A stretch of DNA of 64,000 bases, from assembly GCF_001668675.1 (NCBI RefSeq), contig NZ_LZKQ01000330.1, forward strand, positions 1 to 64,000, written 5' to 3'. This DNA comes from Mycobacterium asiaticum (GTDB taxonomy: Bacteria > Actinomycetota > Actinomycetes > Mycobacteriales > Mycobacteriaceae). The translations under genes were made by a program, and so were the position numbers. This document shows, piece after piece, positions 46,555-55,184 of the stretch; position 1 is the stretch's first letter; each line of letters opens with the position of its first letter. Under the pieces are notes generated by a model, which made no database searches, had not been told where the DNA came from, and worked only from the letters and a program-made list of their open reading frames with translations.

Positions 46555-47661
46555 ATGCCTCAAGAAAAGATCACGCTCACCAAGGAGCAGGCCGAGGCCT
46601 TCGGCCGCGAACTCGACGCCATCAAGGAACGCGAGATGGCAGACCTCGGCGAAGAAGACGCCGAATACATCCGCCGCATGATCAAGATCCAGCGCGGGCT
46701 GGAAGTCGGTGGCCGCGCGCTGCTCTTCCTGCCGCCCGCCTGGCTGCTGGGCACCGGGATGCTCGGCATCGCGAAAATCATGGACAACATGGAGATCGGC
46801 CACAACGTCATGCACGGCCAGTACGACTGGATGCGTGACCCGGCGATTTCGGGCCGCGACTTCGAGTGGGACACCGCCTGCCCGGCCGACCAGTGGCGGC
46901 ACTCGCACAACTACATGCACCACACCCACACCAACATCGTCGGGATGGACCGCGACATCGGCTACGGCATCCTGCGGATGAGCGAGGACCAGCGCTGGAC
47001 GCCGTACTTCCTGGGCAACCCGGTCTACGCGTTCCTGCTGATGGTGCTGTTCCAGTACGGCGTCGCCCTGCATGAACTGGAAACCGAGCGGATCCGCGCC
47101 GGTGAGATCAGCCTGCGGGACAAGCGCGACACCCTGAAAGAGATCTGGAAGAAAACTCGCCGCCAGTCGCTCAAGGACTACGTCGCCTTCCCGCTGCTGG
47201 CCGGACCGTTTGCGCCGTTCGTGTTCACCGGAAACCTCACCGCCAACCTGATGCGCAACGTGTGGTCGTACATGATCATCTTCTGCGGCCACTTCCCGGA
47301 CGGCACCCAGGAATTCACCATCGAGGAGACCAAGGACGAGACCCGCGGCCAGTGGTACTTCCGCCAGGTGCTCGGCTCGGCGAACCTGACCGGCGGCAAC
47401 CTCTTCCACGTGCTGTCGGGCAACCTGTCGCACCAGATCGAGCACCACCTGTTCCCGGACATGCCGGCCCGCCGGTACCCCAAGATCGCGCCCGAGGTAC
47501 AGCAGATCTGCGAACGCTACGGCATCCCCTACAACAAGGGCCCGCTGCTCAAGCAGTTCGGCACCGTGGTCCGTAAGATCGTGCGGTTGTCCCTGCCCGA
47601 CTCGATGCGGCTGCGCCGGAAGCCCACCGCGCCCGCCGAGTTGGAGTTGGTAGCCGCGTAA
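46555..47661 (+). CDS. Fatty acid desaturase (DesA3-like, membrane acyl-CoA type)
   Basis: A 368-residue membrane desaturase. Three histidine boxes bind the di-iron site: HNVMH, HSHNYMHH and HQIEHH. It is a shorter paralogue of DesA3 (427 residues), lacking the C-terminal basic tail; conserved blocks include MEIGHNVMHGQYDWM and FCGHFPDG. It would place a double bond in a fatty acyl chain using electrons from the upstream reductase. The ribosome site TAGGAGGAGACGCC is very strong. The FabR-like neighbour probably controls it. Confidence 0.9.
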   Translation: MPQEKITLTKEQAEAFGRELDAIKEREMADLGEEDAEYIRRMIKIQRGLEVGGRALLFLPPAWLLGTGMLGIAKIMDNMEIGHNVMHGQYDWMRDPAISGRDFEWDTACPADQWRHSHNYMHHTHTNIVGMDRDIGYGILRMSEDQRWTPYFLGNPVYAFLLMVLFQYGVALHELETERIRAGEISLRDKRDTLKEIWKKTRRQSLKDYVAFPLLAGPFAPFVFTGNLTANLMRNVWSYMIIFCGHFPDGTQEFTIEETKDETRGQWYFRQVLGSANLTGGNLFHVLSGNLSHQIEHHLFPDMPARRYPKIAPEVQQICERYGIPYNKGPLLKQFGTVVRKIVRLSLPDSMRLRRKPTAPAELELVAA

Positions 47662-47687
47662 GCAGTAAGCGACGAGGCTGCGCCGAT

Positions 47688-47754
47688 GGCGCCGAGACTG
47701 CGTCCAGGGTGTGTCACTTCGACATCGGGTCACCCTGGACGCAGCCTCGGCGCC
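47688..47754. terminator. 24-bp inverted repeat after the desaturase gene
   Basis: The arm at 47688-47711 (starting GGCGCCGAGACTGCGTCCAG) and the arm at 47731-47754 match in 23 of 24 positions, with a 19-base loop. It lies 27 bases after the desaturase stop and just before the next gene, so it is probably the terminator of the reductase-desaturase operon. It sets the start of the following gene downstream of 47755. Confidence 0.75.
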
Positions 47755-47761
47755 ACATTGG

Positions 47762-48292
47762 GTGGACAATGACTTGGTGCAATGGACCGGCGCACGGTAT
47801 TCGGACACCCCGACGGTGGAAGGCACGACGTGGGTCGATGCCGACCAGCACCGAGTGTGGGATCTGATTTCCGATATCGAGCTGATGCCGACCCTCAGCA
47901 ACGAGTTGTTGGCCGTCGAGTGGCTGGACGGCGCCACCGGTCCGCGGCTCGGCTCGCGGTTCATCGGGCACAACGAGCACGATGCGTTCGGCCGGTGGTC
48001 TACCACCTCACAGATCATTGCCTGTGACGAGCCGCGCGAATTCGCTTGGGCAGTAGGAGAACCCGAAACTCCGTCGGCTATCTGGCGGTTTCGGCTGACC
48101 CCTCGGGACGGTGGCACCGCGCTGTCGTTCTGGACCCAGCTGGGCCCGGGCCGGTCCGGGTTGTCCAGCGCCATCGACGCCATGCCGGACAAGGAACAAA
48201 AGATCGTGTTCGTGCGGCTACGGGAGTTCGAGGCCGCGATCGACAAGACGCTGGCGGCGATCAAGAGGTTGGCCGAACACGGGGTCCGGTGA
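47762..48292 (+). CDS. SRPBCC family protein
   Basis: A 176-residue ligand-binding-fold protein (START/CoxG-like): WVDADQHRVWDLISDIELMP is the standard first helix, followed by DGATGPRLGSRFIGHNE and the long C-terminal helix EFEAAIDKTLAAIKRLAEHG. I choose the GTG at 47762 because earlier starts lie inside the hairpin at 47688-47754. The stop shares a base with the next start (TGATG), linking it to the F420/LLM oxidoreductase. Confidence 0.78.
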   Translation: MDNDLVQWTGARYSDTPTVEGTTWVDADQHRVWDLISDIELMPTLSNELLAVEWLDGATGPRLGSRFIGHNEHDAFGRWSTTSQIIACDEPREFAWAVGEPETPSAIWRFRLTPRDGGTALSFWTQLGPGRSGLSSAIDAMPDKEQKIVFVRLREFEAAIDKTLAAIKRLAEHGVR

Positions 48293-49338
48293 TGCGGACC
48301 GCCACCACCGTCGAACTGTCCGCGGGTCCGAACGCCAGACAGACCGTCGACTTCGTGGTCGAGTCCGAGCGCCTCGGGCTCGACGTCTGCTGGGTGGCCG
48401 AGGCATGGGGCGCCGATGCGCCGTCGGCGCTGGGATACCTGGCGGCCCGAACCGATCGAATGTTGCTCGGCTCCGGGGTCATTCAGGTCGGTACCCGCTC
48501 GCCGGTGCTGATCGCCCAGACCGCGATCACGTTGTCCAACCTTTCCGGCGGCCGGTTCCTGCTGGGTCTGGGCGCCTCGGGCCCCCAAGTGATCGAAGGC
48601 CTGCACGGCGTCGCGTTCGCGCGCCCGCTGGCCCGGGTCACCGAAACCGTCGAGGTGATCCGGCAGGCCTTCGAGGGTGGCAAAATCTCCCACTCCGGCA
48701 AGCAGATTCAAATTCCGCGCCCCGGCGGTGAGGGTAAGCCGATGCGGTTGTCGACTCGCCCGGAACACGCCATCCCGATCTACCTGGCCACCCTGTCACC
48801 GGCGATGTTGCGGCTGACCGGAAGGATCGCCGACGGATGGCTGGGCACCAGCTTCGTCCCCGAAGGCGCCGACGACGCCTACTTCGCACATCTCGACGAG
48901 GGCCTGGCGTCCGCCGGTCGGCGGCGCGCCGACGTCGACATCTGTCAGGGCGCCGAAGTCGCTTTCGCGCCGGATGAAGACGCGTTGGGCGACATGGTCG
49001 CCGCCCGCAAGGCGGAACTCGCGTTCAGCCTCGGCGGCATGGGGTCGGCCACCACGAACTATTACAACCAGGCCTACAGCCGGCAGGGCTGGGCCGAGAC
49101 GGCCGCGGCGGTGCGGGAACGCTGGCAGGCCGGCGACCGTGCCGGGGCGACCGCCCTGGTCACCGACGACATGGTGCTGGCCACCACGCTGATCGGCACC
49201 GAGGAGCGGGTCCGGGCCCGCCTGGCGGTCTGGCGCGACGCGGGTGTGGATACCGTCCGGCTGTATCCGGCGGGGGAGACGCTCGATGCCAAACTCTCGA
49301 CACTCGGCCGGGCGATCGAGCTGGTCCGCGAAACCTAG
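48292..49338 (+). CDS. LLM-class oxidoreductase, probably F420-dependent
   Basis: A 348-residue luciferase-like TIM barrel: ESERLGLDVCWVAEAWGADA, RTDRMLLGSGVIQVGTRSP, NLSGGRFLLGLGASGPQVIE and IPIYLATLSPAMLRLTGRIA are the strands shared by mycobacterial F420-dependent reductases. The GLGASGPQ motif near the phosphate-binding loop favours F420 over FMN. Substrate unknown. Coupled to the SRPBCC gene (TGATG) and convergent with the DUF1214 gene with a four-base overlap. Confidence 0.85.
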   Translation: MRTATTVELSAGPNARQTVDFVVESERLGLDVCWVAEAWGADAPSALGYLAARTDRMLLGSGVIQVGTRSPVLIAQTAITLSNLSGGRFLLGLGASGPQVIEGLHGVAFARPLARVTETVEVIRQAFEGGKISHSGKQIQIPRPGGEGKPMRLSTRPEHAIPIYLATLSPAMLRLTGRIADGWLGTSFVPEGADDAYFAHLDEGLASAGRRRADVDICQGAEVAFAPDEDALGDMVAARKAELAFSLGGMGSATTNYYNQAYSRQGWAETAAAVRERWQAGDRAGATALVTDDMVLATTLIGTEERVRARLAVWRDAGVDTVRLYPAGETLDAKLSTLGRAIELVRET

Positions 49339-50447
49339 TGCGCCGCAGTGGGTGCGTCGGACACCTTGACGAGTTCGACTTGTGGGCGCGCCGGCACGCT
49401 GTCCGCGAGGAACCACCGGAATGCGAGGTTCCCGCGCGGATAGCCAAGCGTGGTCAGCGAATTGGGATGAGCGGTCCTGCTTCGGGACAACACGATGGTC
49501 ACCGAACCGTCCGCGTTGGGCACCGCGGTGTGCCCGTTGGCCGAACAACGGACGTCGGGACCCTCCGCGGGGCCGTAGGTCGCCATGAACTGGTTCCACA
49601 CCACCATGTTCCAGAACCGGCACGACGGCGGCCGGTGCGTGATCACCAGCGCCTCGTCGTCGTCCAGCACGAAACTGCCGTAGGCGTAGCAGGCGTCGCG
49701 CGCCGACCAGCCGAAGTTGGCGTCGGGCACCTGGTAGGGCTCGGCGAATTGGTTTGCGGTGTGGGCGACTTCGTGTCCCAGCGAATGCTGTTCGTCGGCC
49801 CGGTTGCCGACCGGCAGCGGCACGATCGCGAACATGGTGCGTAGCCAGGTGGTCACCGCCCGCAACCGGTCGGCGGTTTCGTTGTCCCCGTGTGCGATCG
49901 GGTCGGGTTCGTCGAGCGCCTCGATGTCCCAGGCGACGGGGCGACCGGTCAGCGGGTCGGCCTGGTAGTCCCGGGTCATCAACGCGGCCGCGTCGGGCGT
50001 CGGCGGGAATTCGAAGGAGAAGTTGCCGTCGGCGTCGATGTCGAGATCGGTGTCGCGCACGATCGCCACCACCCGGTTCGACCATGCCCCGGGCGAGGGC
50101 TCGTTGTAGGCGGTGACCGAAAAGTACACGCTGTCACCCTTATTGCCACTGATGCGGTAGCGGCGGTCGGGGTCGACCGGGCACATGTAGTAGTACGCGT
50201 CGGTGTTGTCGCCGCCCCATCGGCGGTCGCGCCGGAACGGCGTGTTGACCGCCACGAACTGCGGGCGGCCGGGCTCGGGGAACAGGTAGCTGTCGAACGC
50301 GACCCCAAGGGTGGCGGCGAGCATGCGGTAGCCGTCGGCCACGTGCCGCTCGTCGGTGACCGCGCGGTCACCCTCGAGGAAGGAGCTGTCGAGGTCGCCC
50401 AGTGCGGTCAACAACTCCCGCCACGCGGTCGTCGATTCGTGCGTCAT
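49335..50447 (-). CDS. DUF1214 domain protein
   Basis: A 370-residue protein. The C-terminal half carries the DUF1214 pattern: FWNMVVWNQFMATYG, then DGSVTIVLSRSRTAHPNSLT and FRWFLADSVPARPQ. Mid-protein HSLGHEVAHTANQF resembles a zinc-like H-x3-H but is not a clear protease site. No signal peptide. Function unknown; in mycobacteria such genes often lie near lipid- and steroid-like catabolic genes. The start overlaps the TetR stop (ATGA). Confidence 0.82.
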   Translation of the reverse strand: MTHESTTAWRELLTALGDLDSSFLEGDRAVTDERHVADGYRMLAATLGVAFDSYLFPEPGRPQFVAVNTPFRRDRRWGGDNTDAYYYMCPVDPDRRYRISGNKGDSVYFSVTAYNEPSPGAWSNRVVAIVRDTDLDIDADGNFSFEFPPTPDAAALMTRDYQADPLTGRPVAWDIEALDEPDPIAHGDNETADRLRAVTTWLRTMFAIVPLPVGNRADEQHSLGHEVAHTANQFAEPYQVPDANFGWSARDACYAYGSFVLDDDEALVITHRPPSCRFWNMVVWNQFMATYGPAEGPDVRCSANGHTAVPNADGSVTIVLSRSRTAHPNSLTTLGYPRGNLAFRWFLADSVPARPQVELVKVSDAPTAAH

Positions 50448-51019
50448 GCGCTGATTCCTTTCAGGAGCAACGTGGTGGTGCGATCGATCCAGGCGTCATC
50501 GAGACCGTTCGGGCGGGTGAGCAAGGCAAGCAGGATGACCCCGGCGACCGCGTCGGCCAGCTCGGCCGCGGTCACGTCGGCACGGACATCGCCGCGCGCG
50601 GCGGCCTCGTCAAGCCACCCGGCCAGCGTGCCGCCGATCAGGCCGGAGAACCGTTGCAGCAGTGCTGAATGCAGACTGGGATCGGCGGCCATCTCGCCGA
50701 TCAGGCCCGGCAGCGCCGCCCTGGCCGCCGGTGTGGTCAGCACAGCCATTGTGCGGCAGACCATTTCGCGCATGTCCTGGCGCACGGATCCCGAGTCGGG
50801 GACTTCCGTCGCGGCATCGATCGGGAACACCGCCTCATGGACGAGGTGCGCCTTGCTGGGCCAGCGCCGGTAGATCGCCGGCTTGGAGGTGCCGGCCCGC
50901 TCGGCGATGGCCGAAACTGCCAGCCCCGCATACCCGTTCTCGGCAAGTAACTCCACCGTGGCGGCCAGCACCGCGGCGTCGATACGCGGATCGCGGGGGC
51001 GGCCGAAGTCTACTACCAT
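50444..51019 (-). CDS. TetR-family transcriptional regulator
   Basis: A 191-residue TetR: the DNA-binding domain is AAVLAATVELLAENGYAGLA, then VSAIAERAGTSKPAIYRRWP. It is upstream of and coupled to the DUF1214 gene and divergent from a sulfotransferase gene 22 bases away. The gap contains TTAC-N10-GTAA (51019-51036), a candidate operator that would cover both starts. The C-terminal ligand domain gives no hint of effector. Confidence 0.87.
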   Translation of the reverse strand: MVVDFGRPRDPRIDAAVLAATVELLAENGYAGLAVSAIAERAGTSKPAIYRRWPSKAHLVHEAVFPIDAATEVPDSGSVRQDMREMVCRTMAVLTTPAARAALPGLIGEMAADPSLHSALLQRFSGLIGGTLAGWLDEAAARGDVRADVTAAELADAVAGVILLALLTRPNGLDDAWIDRTTTLLLKGISA

Positions 51020-51036
51020 TACGAAACTCAGAGTAA
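51019..51036. promoter_or_regulatory. Candidate TetR operator between the divergent TetR and sulfotransferase genes
   Basis: TTAC (51019-51022) and GTAA (51033-51036) form an interrupted 4-base-arm inverted repeat over the 22-base intergenic region. It is short and could be chance, but its position suits shared control. Confidence 0.3.
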
Positions 51037-51041
51037 CATAA

Positions 51042-52283
51042 GTGGCCGTGACCGCGACCGTTCAACTAGACGACCTTGCCAGCCCCCGGTTCAGCCCGGA
51101 GGCGCAGCCGATCCTGGACATGATGACCGGGCTGGCCGCGGACTGCCCGCTGGACGCCGAGGCATTGCATGCCCGGGCCAGTGCCGACACCGGCCTGCAC
51201 GATTTCGGTCCGGCGGACTACCGGGAACGGCTCGATGTCTACCTGGCGGCGCTGCGGGAGATCGACGGCGTGCACGGGGCCGGCGTGGTCAATTTCTACG
51301 GCCAACTGCTGCAGTTGCTCAAGAACCGCCTGCTGCTGACCGACCTGTTGAGCCGGCATCCCGAGATCAACGACATCGTGCTGCGCTCGCCGGTCGTCAT
51401 CGCGGGCCTGCCCCGCACCGGCACCACCCATCTGCACAACCTGCTGGCGGCGCCGCCGACGTTCCGCACCATGCCGTACTGGGAGAGCAACGAGCCCTTC
51501 CCGCTGCCGGCCGAGGCCGGTCAGGAGCCGGATCCGCGACGGAGCCGGATGGATATGGCGGTCAGCGTGATCAACCTGGTGATGCCACATTTCGCGCTCA
51601 TGCACGAGATGACCACCGAGCACGTGCATGAAGAGATTCAACTGCTGGCCAACGACTTCTCCACCATGCTGTTCGAGACGCTCGCCCACGTCCCGCGCTG
51701 GCGCGACTACTACCAGGCCCACGATCAGACGCCGCACTACGAATACCTGGCGACCCAACTGAAGGCCATGCAGTTTCTCCGCGGCGGCGAGCGCTGGTTG
51801 CTCAAATCGCCCCAGCACCTCGAGCAGGTGCCGGTCCTCGATCGCGTTTTCGGCGACGGCATCGTCGTGTTCACCCACCGCGATCCGGTGCCCGTCGCGC
51901 TGTCGATGGTCGCGATGATCACGTACTCCGCGCGCATGCACCGGTCGCCCGTGCCGGTGCGGCAGATCGCCGGGTACTGGATCGACCGCCTCGAGCAGAT
52001 GCTCAATGCCCTCGTTCGCGACCGGGACACCATCGGCCCGGATCGCTCGATCGACGTTCGCTTCGACGACTTCATGGCCGACGAGCTCGGCGCGGCCGAA
52101 CGGATCTATGCCCTGGCGGGCGAGCCGTTCACGGAGGCGGCCCGGGGCGCGCTCGCCGACTACCTCGCGGGCCATCGCCGTGGCCGACTCGGCAGTGTCG
52201 AAACGTCCTTCGAGATGTTCGGACTGGACGAAGCCGATCTACGGGATCGCTTCGCGCCCTATGTCGAGCGATTCCTGCGCTAG
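51042..52283 (+). CDS. Sulfotransferase family protein
   Basis: A 413-residue PAPS-dependent-type sulfotransferase. The 5'-phosphosulfate loop is VIAGLPRTGTTHLHNLLAA and the 3'-phosphate region is LLKSPQHLEQVPVL with VVFTHRDPVPVALSM. Long actinobacterial members of this family are numerous in mycobacteria and sulfate trehalose, menaquinone or sterol-like compounds; the substrate here is unknown. GTG start at 51042 with another GTG six bases on. Divergent from the TetR gene. Confidence 0.88.
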   Translation: MAVTATVQLDDLASPRFSPEAQPILDMMTGLAADCPLDAEALHARASADTGLHDFGPADYRERLDVYLAALREIDGVHGAGVVNFYGQLLQLLKNRLLLTDLLSRHPEINDIVLRSPVVIAGLPRTGTTHLHNLLAAPPTFRTMPYWESNEPFPLPAEAGQEPDPRRSRMDMAVSVINLVMPHFALMHEMTTEHVHEEIQLLANDFSTMLFETLAHVPRWRDYYQAHDQTPHYEYLATQLKAMQFLRGGERWLLKSPQHLEQVPVLDRVFGDGIVVFTHRDPVPVALSMVAMITYSARMHRSPVPVRQIAGYWIDRLEQMLNALVRDRDTIGPDRSIDVRFDDFMADELGAAERIYALAGEPFTEAARGALADYLAGHRRGRLGSVETSFEMFGLDEADLRDRFAPYVERFLR

Positions 52284-52300
52284 GACTACGTTCTCAACTC

Positions 52301-53185
52301 ATGAGTACTCTGCCCACGCTCGAAGGCGTCGAACACCGGTTTGTCGATGTGGGCGGGGGTGTCACAATCCACGTCGCCGACGCCGGACCGGCCGGAGGGC
52401 CGGCGGTGATGCTGGTGCACGGCTTCCCGGAAAACTGGTGGGAGTGGCACGAGCTGATCGGCCCGCTGGCCGCCGACGGCTACCGTGTGCTCTGCCCGGA
52501 CCTGCGGGGCGCGGGCTGGAGTTCGGCGCCGCGCTCGAGCTACACCAAGGCCGAGATGGCCGACGACCTCGCGGCCGTGCTGGACAGGCTGGGCGTCGCG
52601 CAGGTGCGGTTGGCCGCGCACGACTGGGGTGGCCCGGTGGCCTTCATCCTGATGTTGCGTCATCCCGAAAAAGTGACCGGGTTCTTCGGGATGAACACCG
52701 TGGCGCCGTGGGTGAAGCGCGACCTCGCGGCGGTCCGCAACATCTGGCGGCTCTGGTACCAGATCCCGGTATCGCTACCGGTCGTCGGTCCCCGCCTGCT
52801 TCGCGACCCCAAGGCGCGCTTCGCTCGCGCCCTGGGGAACTGGGTCGGTGGCGGGTTCAACCTGCCCGACGACGCCATCCGGCTCTACATCGACCGGATG
52901 CGCGAGCCGGGCCACGCCGAGGCCGGTTCCCGGTGGTACCGGTCCTTCCAGACCAAAGAGATGCTGAGCTGGATGCGCGGCGAGTACGACGACGTGCGGG
53001 TCGAGGTGCCGGTGCGCTGGCTGACCGGCACCGAGGACCCGGTGATCACGCCGGACCTGAGCGATTCCTACGCCGACCACATCACCGATTTCGAGGTCGA
53101 GCTGGTTCCGGGCGTCGGGCACTGGATCGTGTGGCAGCGACCCGATCTGGTGCTCGACCGGCTGCGGGCGTTCCTGCGCCTCTAA
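52301..53185 (+). CDS. ephF: Epoxide hydrolase EphF-like alpha/beta hydrolase
   Basis: A 294-residue alpha/beta hydrolase. The oxyanion motif is LVHGFPENWWEW (HGFPE), the nucleophile Asp is in AAHDWGGPVA (HDWGG) and the base His in GVGHWIVWQ; cap-domain tyrosines are expected near YRSF and SYAD. It hydrolyses epoxides, and EphF homologues (Rv0134) can also act on epoxy-mycolates or fatty epoxides. It starts 17 bases after the sulfotransferase stop, perhaps on the same transcript, and converges on the ADH with a four-base overlap. Confidence 0.9.
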   Translation: MSTLPTLEGVEHRFVDVGGGVTIHVADAGPAGGPAVMLVHGFPENWWEWHELIGPLAADGYRVLCPDLRGAGWSSAPRSSYTKAEMADDLAAVLDRLGVAQVRLAAHDWGGPVAFILMLRHPEKVTGFFGMNTVAPWVKRDLAAVRNIWRLWYQIPVSLPVVGPRLLRDPKARFARALGNWVGGGFNLPDDAIRLYIDRMREPGHAEAGSRWYRSFQTKEMLSWMRGEYDDVRVEVPVRWLTGTEDPVITPDLSDSYADHITDFEVELVPGVGHWIVWQRPDLVLDRLRAFLRL

Positions 53186-54228
53186 CCGGGCTGGACCAGG
53201 ATCCGAATGGGGTTGCCTTCCTGACGCTCCAGCTTCTCGATGCCGGCGTGGATGTCTTCCAGTGCGATGATCTCACTGATCGAGCGCGAAAGGTCAAGGC
53301 GCCCAGCAGAAACCAGCTTCGCCAAGGTTTCGATGTCGACGTTCTGATAGCCGAGGTGGCCCAGCGCCTGCTTGCGGCTCAGCCCGAACATCGCGGTGGG
53401 TCCCACCGTCGGTGACTCCGCGCTCATACCCACCCCGACCAACCGCCCACCGGAGGTCAGGGAATCCAGCGCCTGCTCGAAGGTCACCTTCAGGCCGACG
53501 GCATCGAACGCTACGTCCAGTTTCCGGCCGCCGGTGACCTCGGCGATCTTGTCCTGTGGCGCCTCGTCGCGGGTGTCGAACGCATAGTCCGCGCCGATCT
53601 CGAGCGCCCGGTCCAGCACCGCGGGGTTGATGTCGAGCGCGATCACCGGCACCGCACCCACCAGGCGCGCCAGTTGCACGATATGGGTGCCGACACCGCC
53701 GACGCCCCAGACCCCGACCGATTCCCCGACCGCCACCTTGCCGGTGCGCACGACGGCGCCGAACGGAGTGGACACCGCGTCGGCCAGGATCGCGGCCTGC
53801 TCCAGCGGCACGTTGTCCGGCACCCGGGTCAGGCCCTGCGCCTGGGCGAGGGTGTATTCGGCCCAGGCGCCGTCGTAGGCGAACGCCATCAGTTGGATGC
53901 GCAGGCAATTCGACGCATCGCCGCGCCGGCAGTTCGGGCAACGCTGACAGGGGCGGCCGGCGGCCACCACCACCCGGTCGCCCTCGGCCCAGTCGGTCAC
54001 GTCGGGGCCGAGCTTGGCGACGGTGCCCGCGGCCTCGTGGCCCTGGGTCACCACCGGTGTCTGGGCCGGGAAGGTGCCGTTGATCAGACTCAGGTCCGAA
54101 TGGCAGATCCCGCAGAACGCCACCTTGACCAGCACTTCGCCGGGGCCCGGCTCTGGGATCGGAACATCTTCCAGCACAACCTTTTTGGTGTCGGCATAGA
54201 AGCGCTCGGCCCGCATGGTCGGTGCCAC
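53182..54228 (-). CDS. Zinc-dependent alcohol dehydrogenase (MDR family)
   Basis: A 348-residue medium-chain dehydrogenase. Catalytic zinc residues are Cys in CGICHSDL, His in GHEAAG; the structural zinc cysteines are in PCQRCPNCRRGDASNC. NAD(P) motif GVWGVGGVGTHIVQLA. Substrate unknown. It is the last gene of a TetR-Mop-ADH operon, two bases after the molybdate-binding-like gene. An alternative start is MRAERF, four codons in. Not present at this place in M. tuberculosis, so probably inserted. Confidence 0.88.
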   Translation of the reverse strand: MAPTMRAERFYADTKKVVLEDVPIPEPGPGEVLVKVAFCGICHSDLSLINGTFPAQTPVVTQGHEAAGTVAKLGPDVTDWAEGDRVVVAAGRPCQRCPNCRRGDASNCLRIQLMAFAYDGAWAEYTLAQAQGLTRVPDNVPLEQAAILADAVSTPFGAVVRTGKVAVGESVGVWGVGGVGTHIVQLARLVGAVPVIALDINPAVLDRALEIGADYAFDTRDEAPQDKIAEVTGGRKLDVAFDAVGLKVTFEQALDSLTSGGRLVGVGMSAESPTVGPTAMFGLSRKQALGHLGYQNVDIETLAKLVSAGRLDLSRSISEIIALEDIHAGIEKLERQEGNPIRILVQPG

Positions 54229-54230
54229 GG

Positions 54231-54443
54231 TTATTCGACGCCGATGGTGACTTCGGTGGACTTGATGAACACCGTGGCCGGCTGCCCGACCTGCAGACCG
54301 AGATCGGTCACGGCGTCCTTGGTGATCGAGGAGGTGACGGTCTGGTCGCCGCCGTCGAGGCGGATCTTGACGATCGCCATCACGCTGCCGAGATCGATTT
54401 CGGTGATGGTCCCCTTGAGCTGGTTTCGCGTAGACAGGCGCAT
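54231..54443 (-). CDS. Mop/TOBE-domain small molybdate-binding-like protein
   Basis: A 70-residue single Mop (molbindin/TOBE) domain: MRLSTRNQLKGTITEIDLGS, then MAIVKIRLDGGDQTVTSSIT and GLQVGQPATVFIKSTEV. Oligomers bind molybdate or tungstate, or the domain senses a related anion. Its place between a TetR gene (11 bases) and an alcohol dehydrogenase (two bases) is unusual; no molybdenum enzyme is nearby. Confidence 0.88.
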   Translation of the reverse strand: MRLSTRNQLKGTITEIDLGSVMAIVKIRLDGGDQTVTSSITKDAVTDLGLQVGQPATVFIKSTEVTIGVE

Positions 54444-54454
54444 GGCAACCGAGC

Positions 54455-55060
54455 CTAGGCCCGCGGTCCGAGCAATGCGATGGCAGCGTCCACCGCAGGT
54501 TCGACGATGTCGCGGGTGGACCTACCGTCCTCGACCGCCAGCGCGACGAGTTCCCGCAGACCGCCCAACAGGATCACCGCCAACGGGACGCTCAGCGGCG
54601 GCAGGTTGACCCGGCGGAACCCCGGGCTGCCGCTCAGGTCGATCAGCAGGCTGGTCAGCAGGTCCAGGCCCTGGCGCTGGACGGGCCGGGCGACATCGCC
54701 CAGGTAGGGCAGCTCACGAATCCAGCTCAGGGCGATCGCCGGCCGCGACTCGATACTGCCGACGTAGCCTTCGACCGCTTGGCGGATCTGGACCTGCCAG
54801 TCGGCCTCGGGGTCGACCGCGTCGCGGATGTCGGCGGCCATGATGTCGATCTCGAGCCGCAACAACTCCAGGAAGCACTCCTCCTTGCTGGCGAAGCGGT
54901 CGTAGAAGGTGCGCTTGGATGTCCGTGCGTGGCGGACGATGTCGGCGACCGTGGTCGCGCGGTATCCGCGCTCGCAGATCGAGGCGTCCAGGCCGTCCAG
55001 CAGGCGACGCCGGAACGGATCGGGCTCGGCCAGAACCGTCTCGCCCGCCACTGCCGTCAC
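54455..55060 (-). CDS. TetR-family regulator (Rv0135c-like)
   Basis: A 201-residue TetR with the DNA-binding domain RRRLLDGLDASICERGYRAT, then VADIVRHARTSKRTFYDRFA. It corresponds in place to Rv0135c, divergent from cyp138. The start ATG at 55060 follows AAAGGAGC. Two identical GGTAC-N6-GTACC repeats in the intergenic region are its probable operators. First gene of the TetR-Mop-ADH operon. Confidence 0.9.
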   Translation of the reverse strand: MTAVAGETVLAEPDPFRRRLLDGLDASICERGYRATTVADIVRHARTSKRTFYDRFASKEECFLELLRLEIDIMAADIRDAVDPEADWQVQIRQAVEGYVGSIESRPAIALSWIRELPYLGDVARPVQRQGLDLLTSLLIDLSGSPGFRRVNLPPLSVPLAVILLGGLRELVALAVEDGRSTRDIVEPAVDAAIALLGPRA

Positions 55061-55096
55061 GACCGGCTCCTTTCGGCCAAATGCTTGTCAGCCCGT

Positions 55097-55112
55097 GGTA
55101 CCACAGAGTACC
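55097..55112. promoter_or_regulatory. TetR operator 1 (GGTAC-N6-GTACC)
   Basis: GGTACCACAGAGTACC is an inverted repeat with five-base perfect arms, 37 bases upstream of the TetR ATG. A second copy is centred 32 bases away, about three helical turns, so two dimers could bind the same DNA face. Confidence 0.65.
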
Positions 55113-55128
55113 GTACTGGGAAAGCATT

Positions 55129-55144
55129 GGTACACCGCAGTACC
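55129..55144. promoter_or_regulatory. TetR operator 2 (GGTAC-N6-GTACC)
   Basis: GGTACACCGCAGTACC has the same arms and the same six-base spacer length as operator 1 and lies 40 bases upstream of the cyp138 ATG. Between the two sites, CCGTACTGGG also carries a GTAC core. Confidence 0.65.
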
Positions 55145-55184
55145 GACCCCCGTGTTGGGGGTCGACGTTGGGAGTTGCACCTCC

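Noticed and set aside
47711-47761. Earlier start for the SRPBCC gene
   Set aside because: Those codons form the loop and right arm of the 24-bp inverted repeat, which is better explained as a terminator.
46540-48768. A 742-codon minus-strand open frame
   Set aside because: It is a shadow of the desaturase, SRPBCC and LLM genes and crosses the 24-bp inverted repeat.
54909-55184. N-terminal extension of CYP138
   Set aside because: It runs through both TetR operators and into the TetR gene; the ATG at 55185 matches the known 441-residue length.
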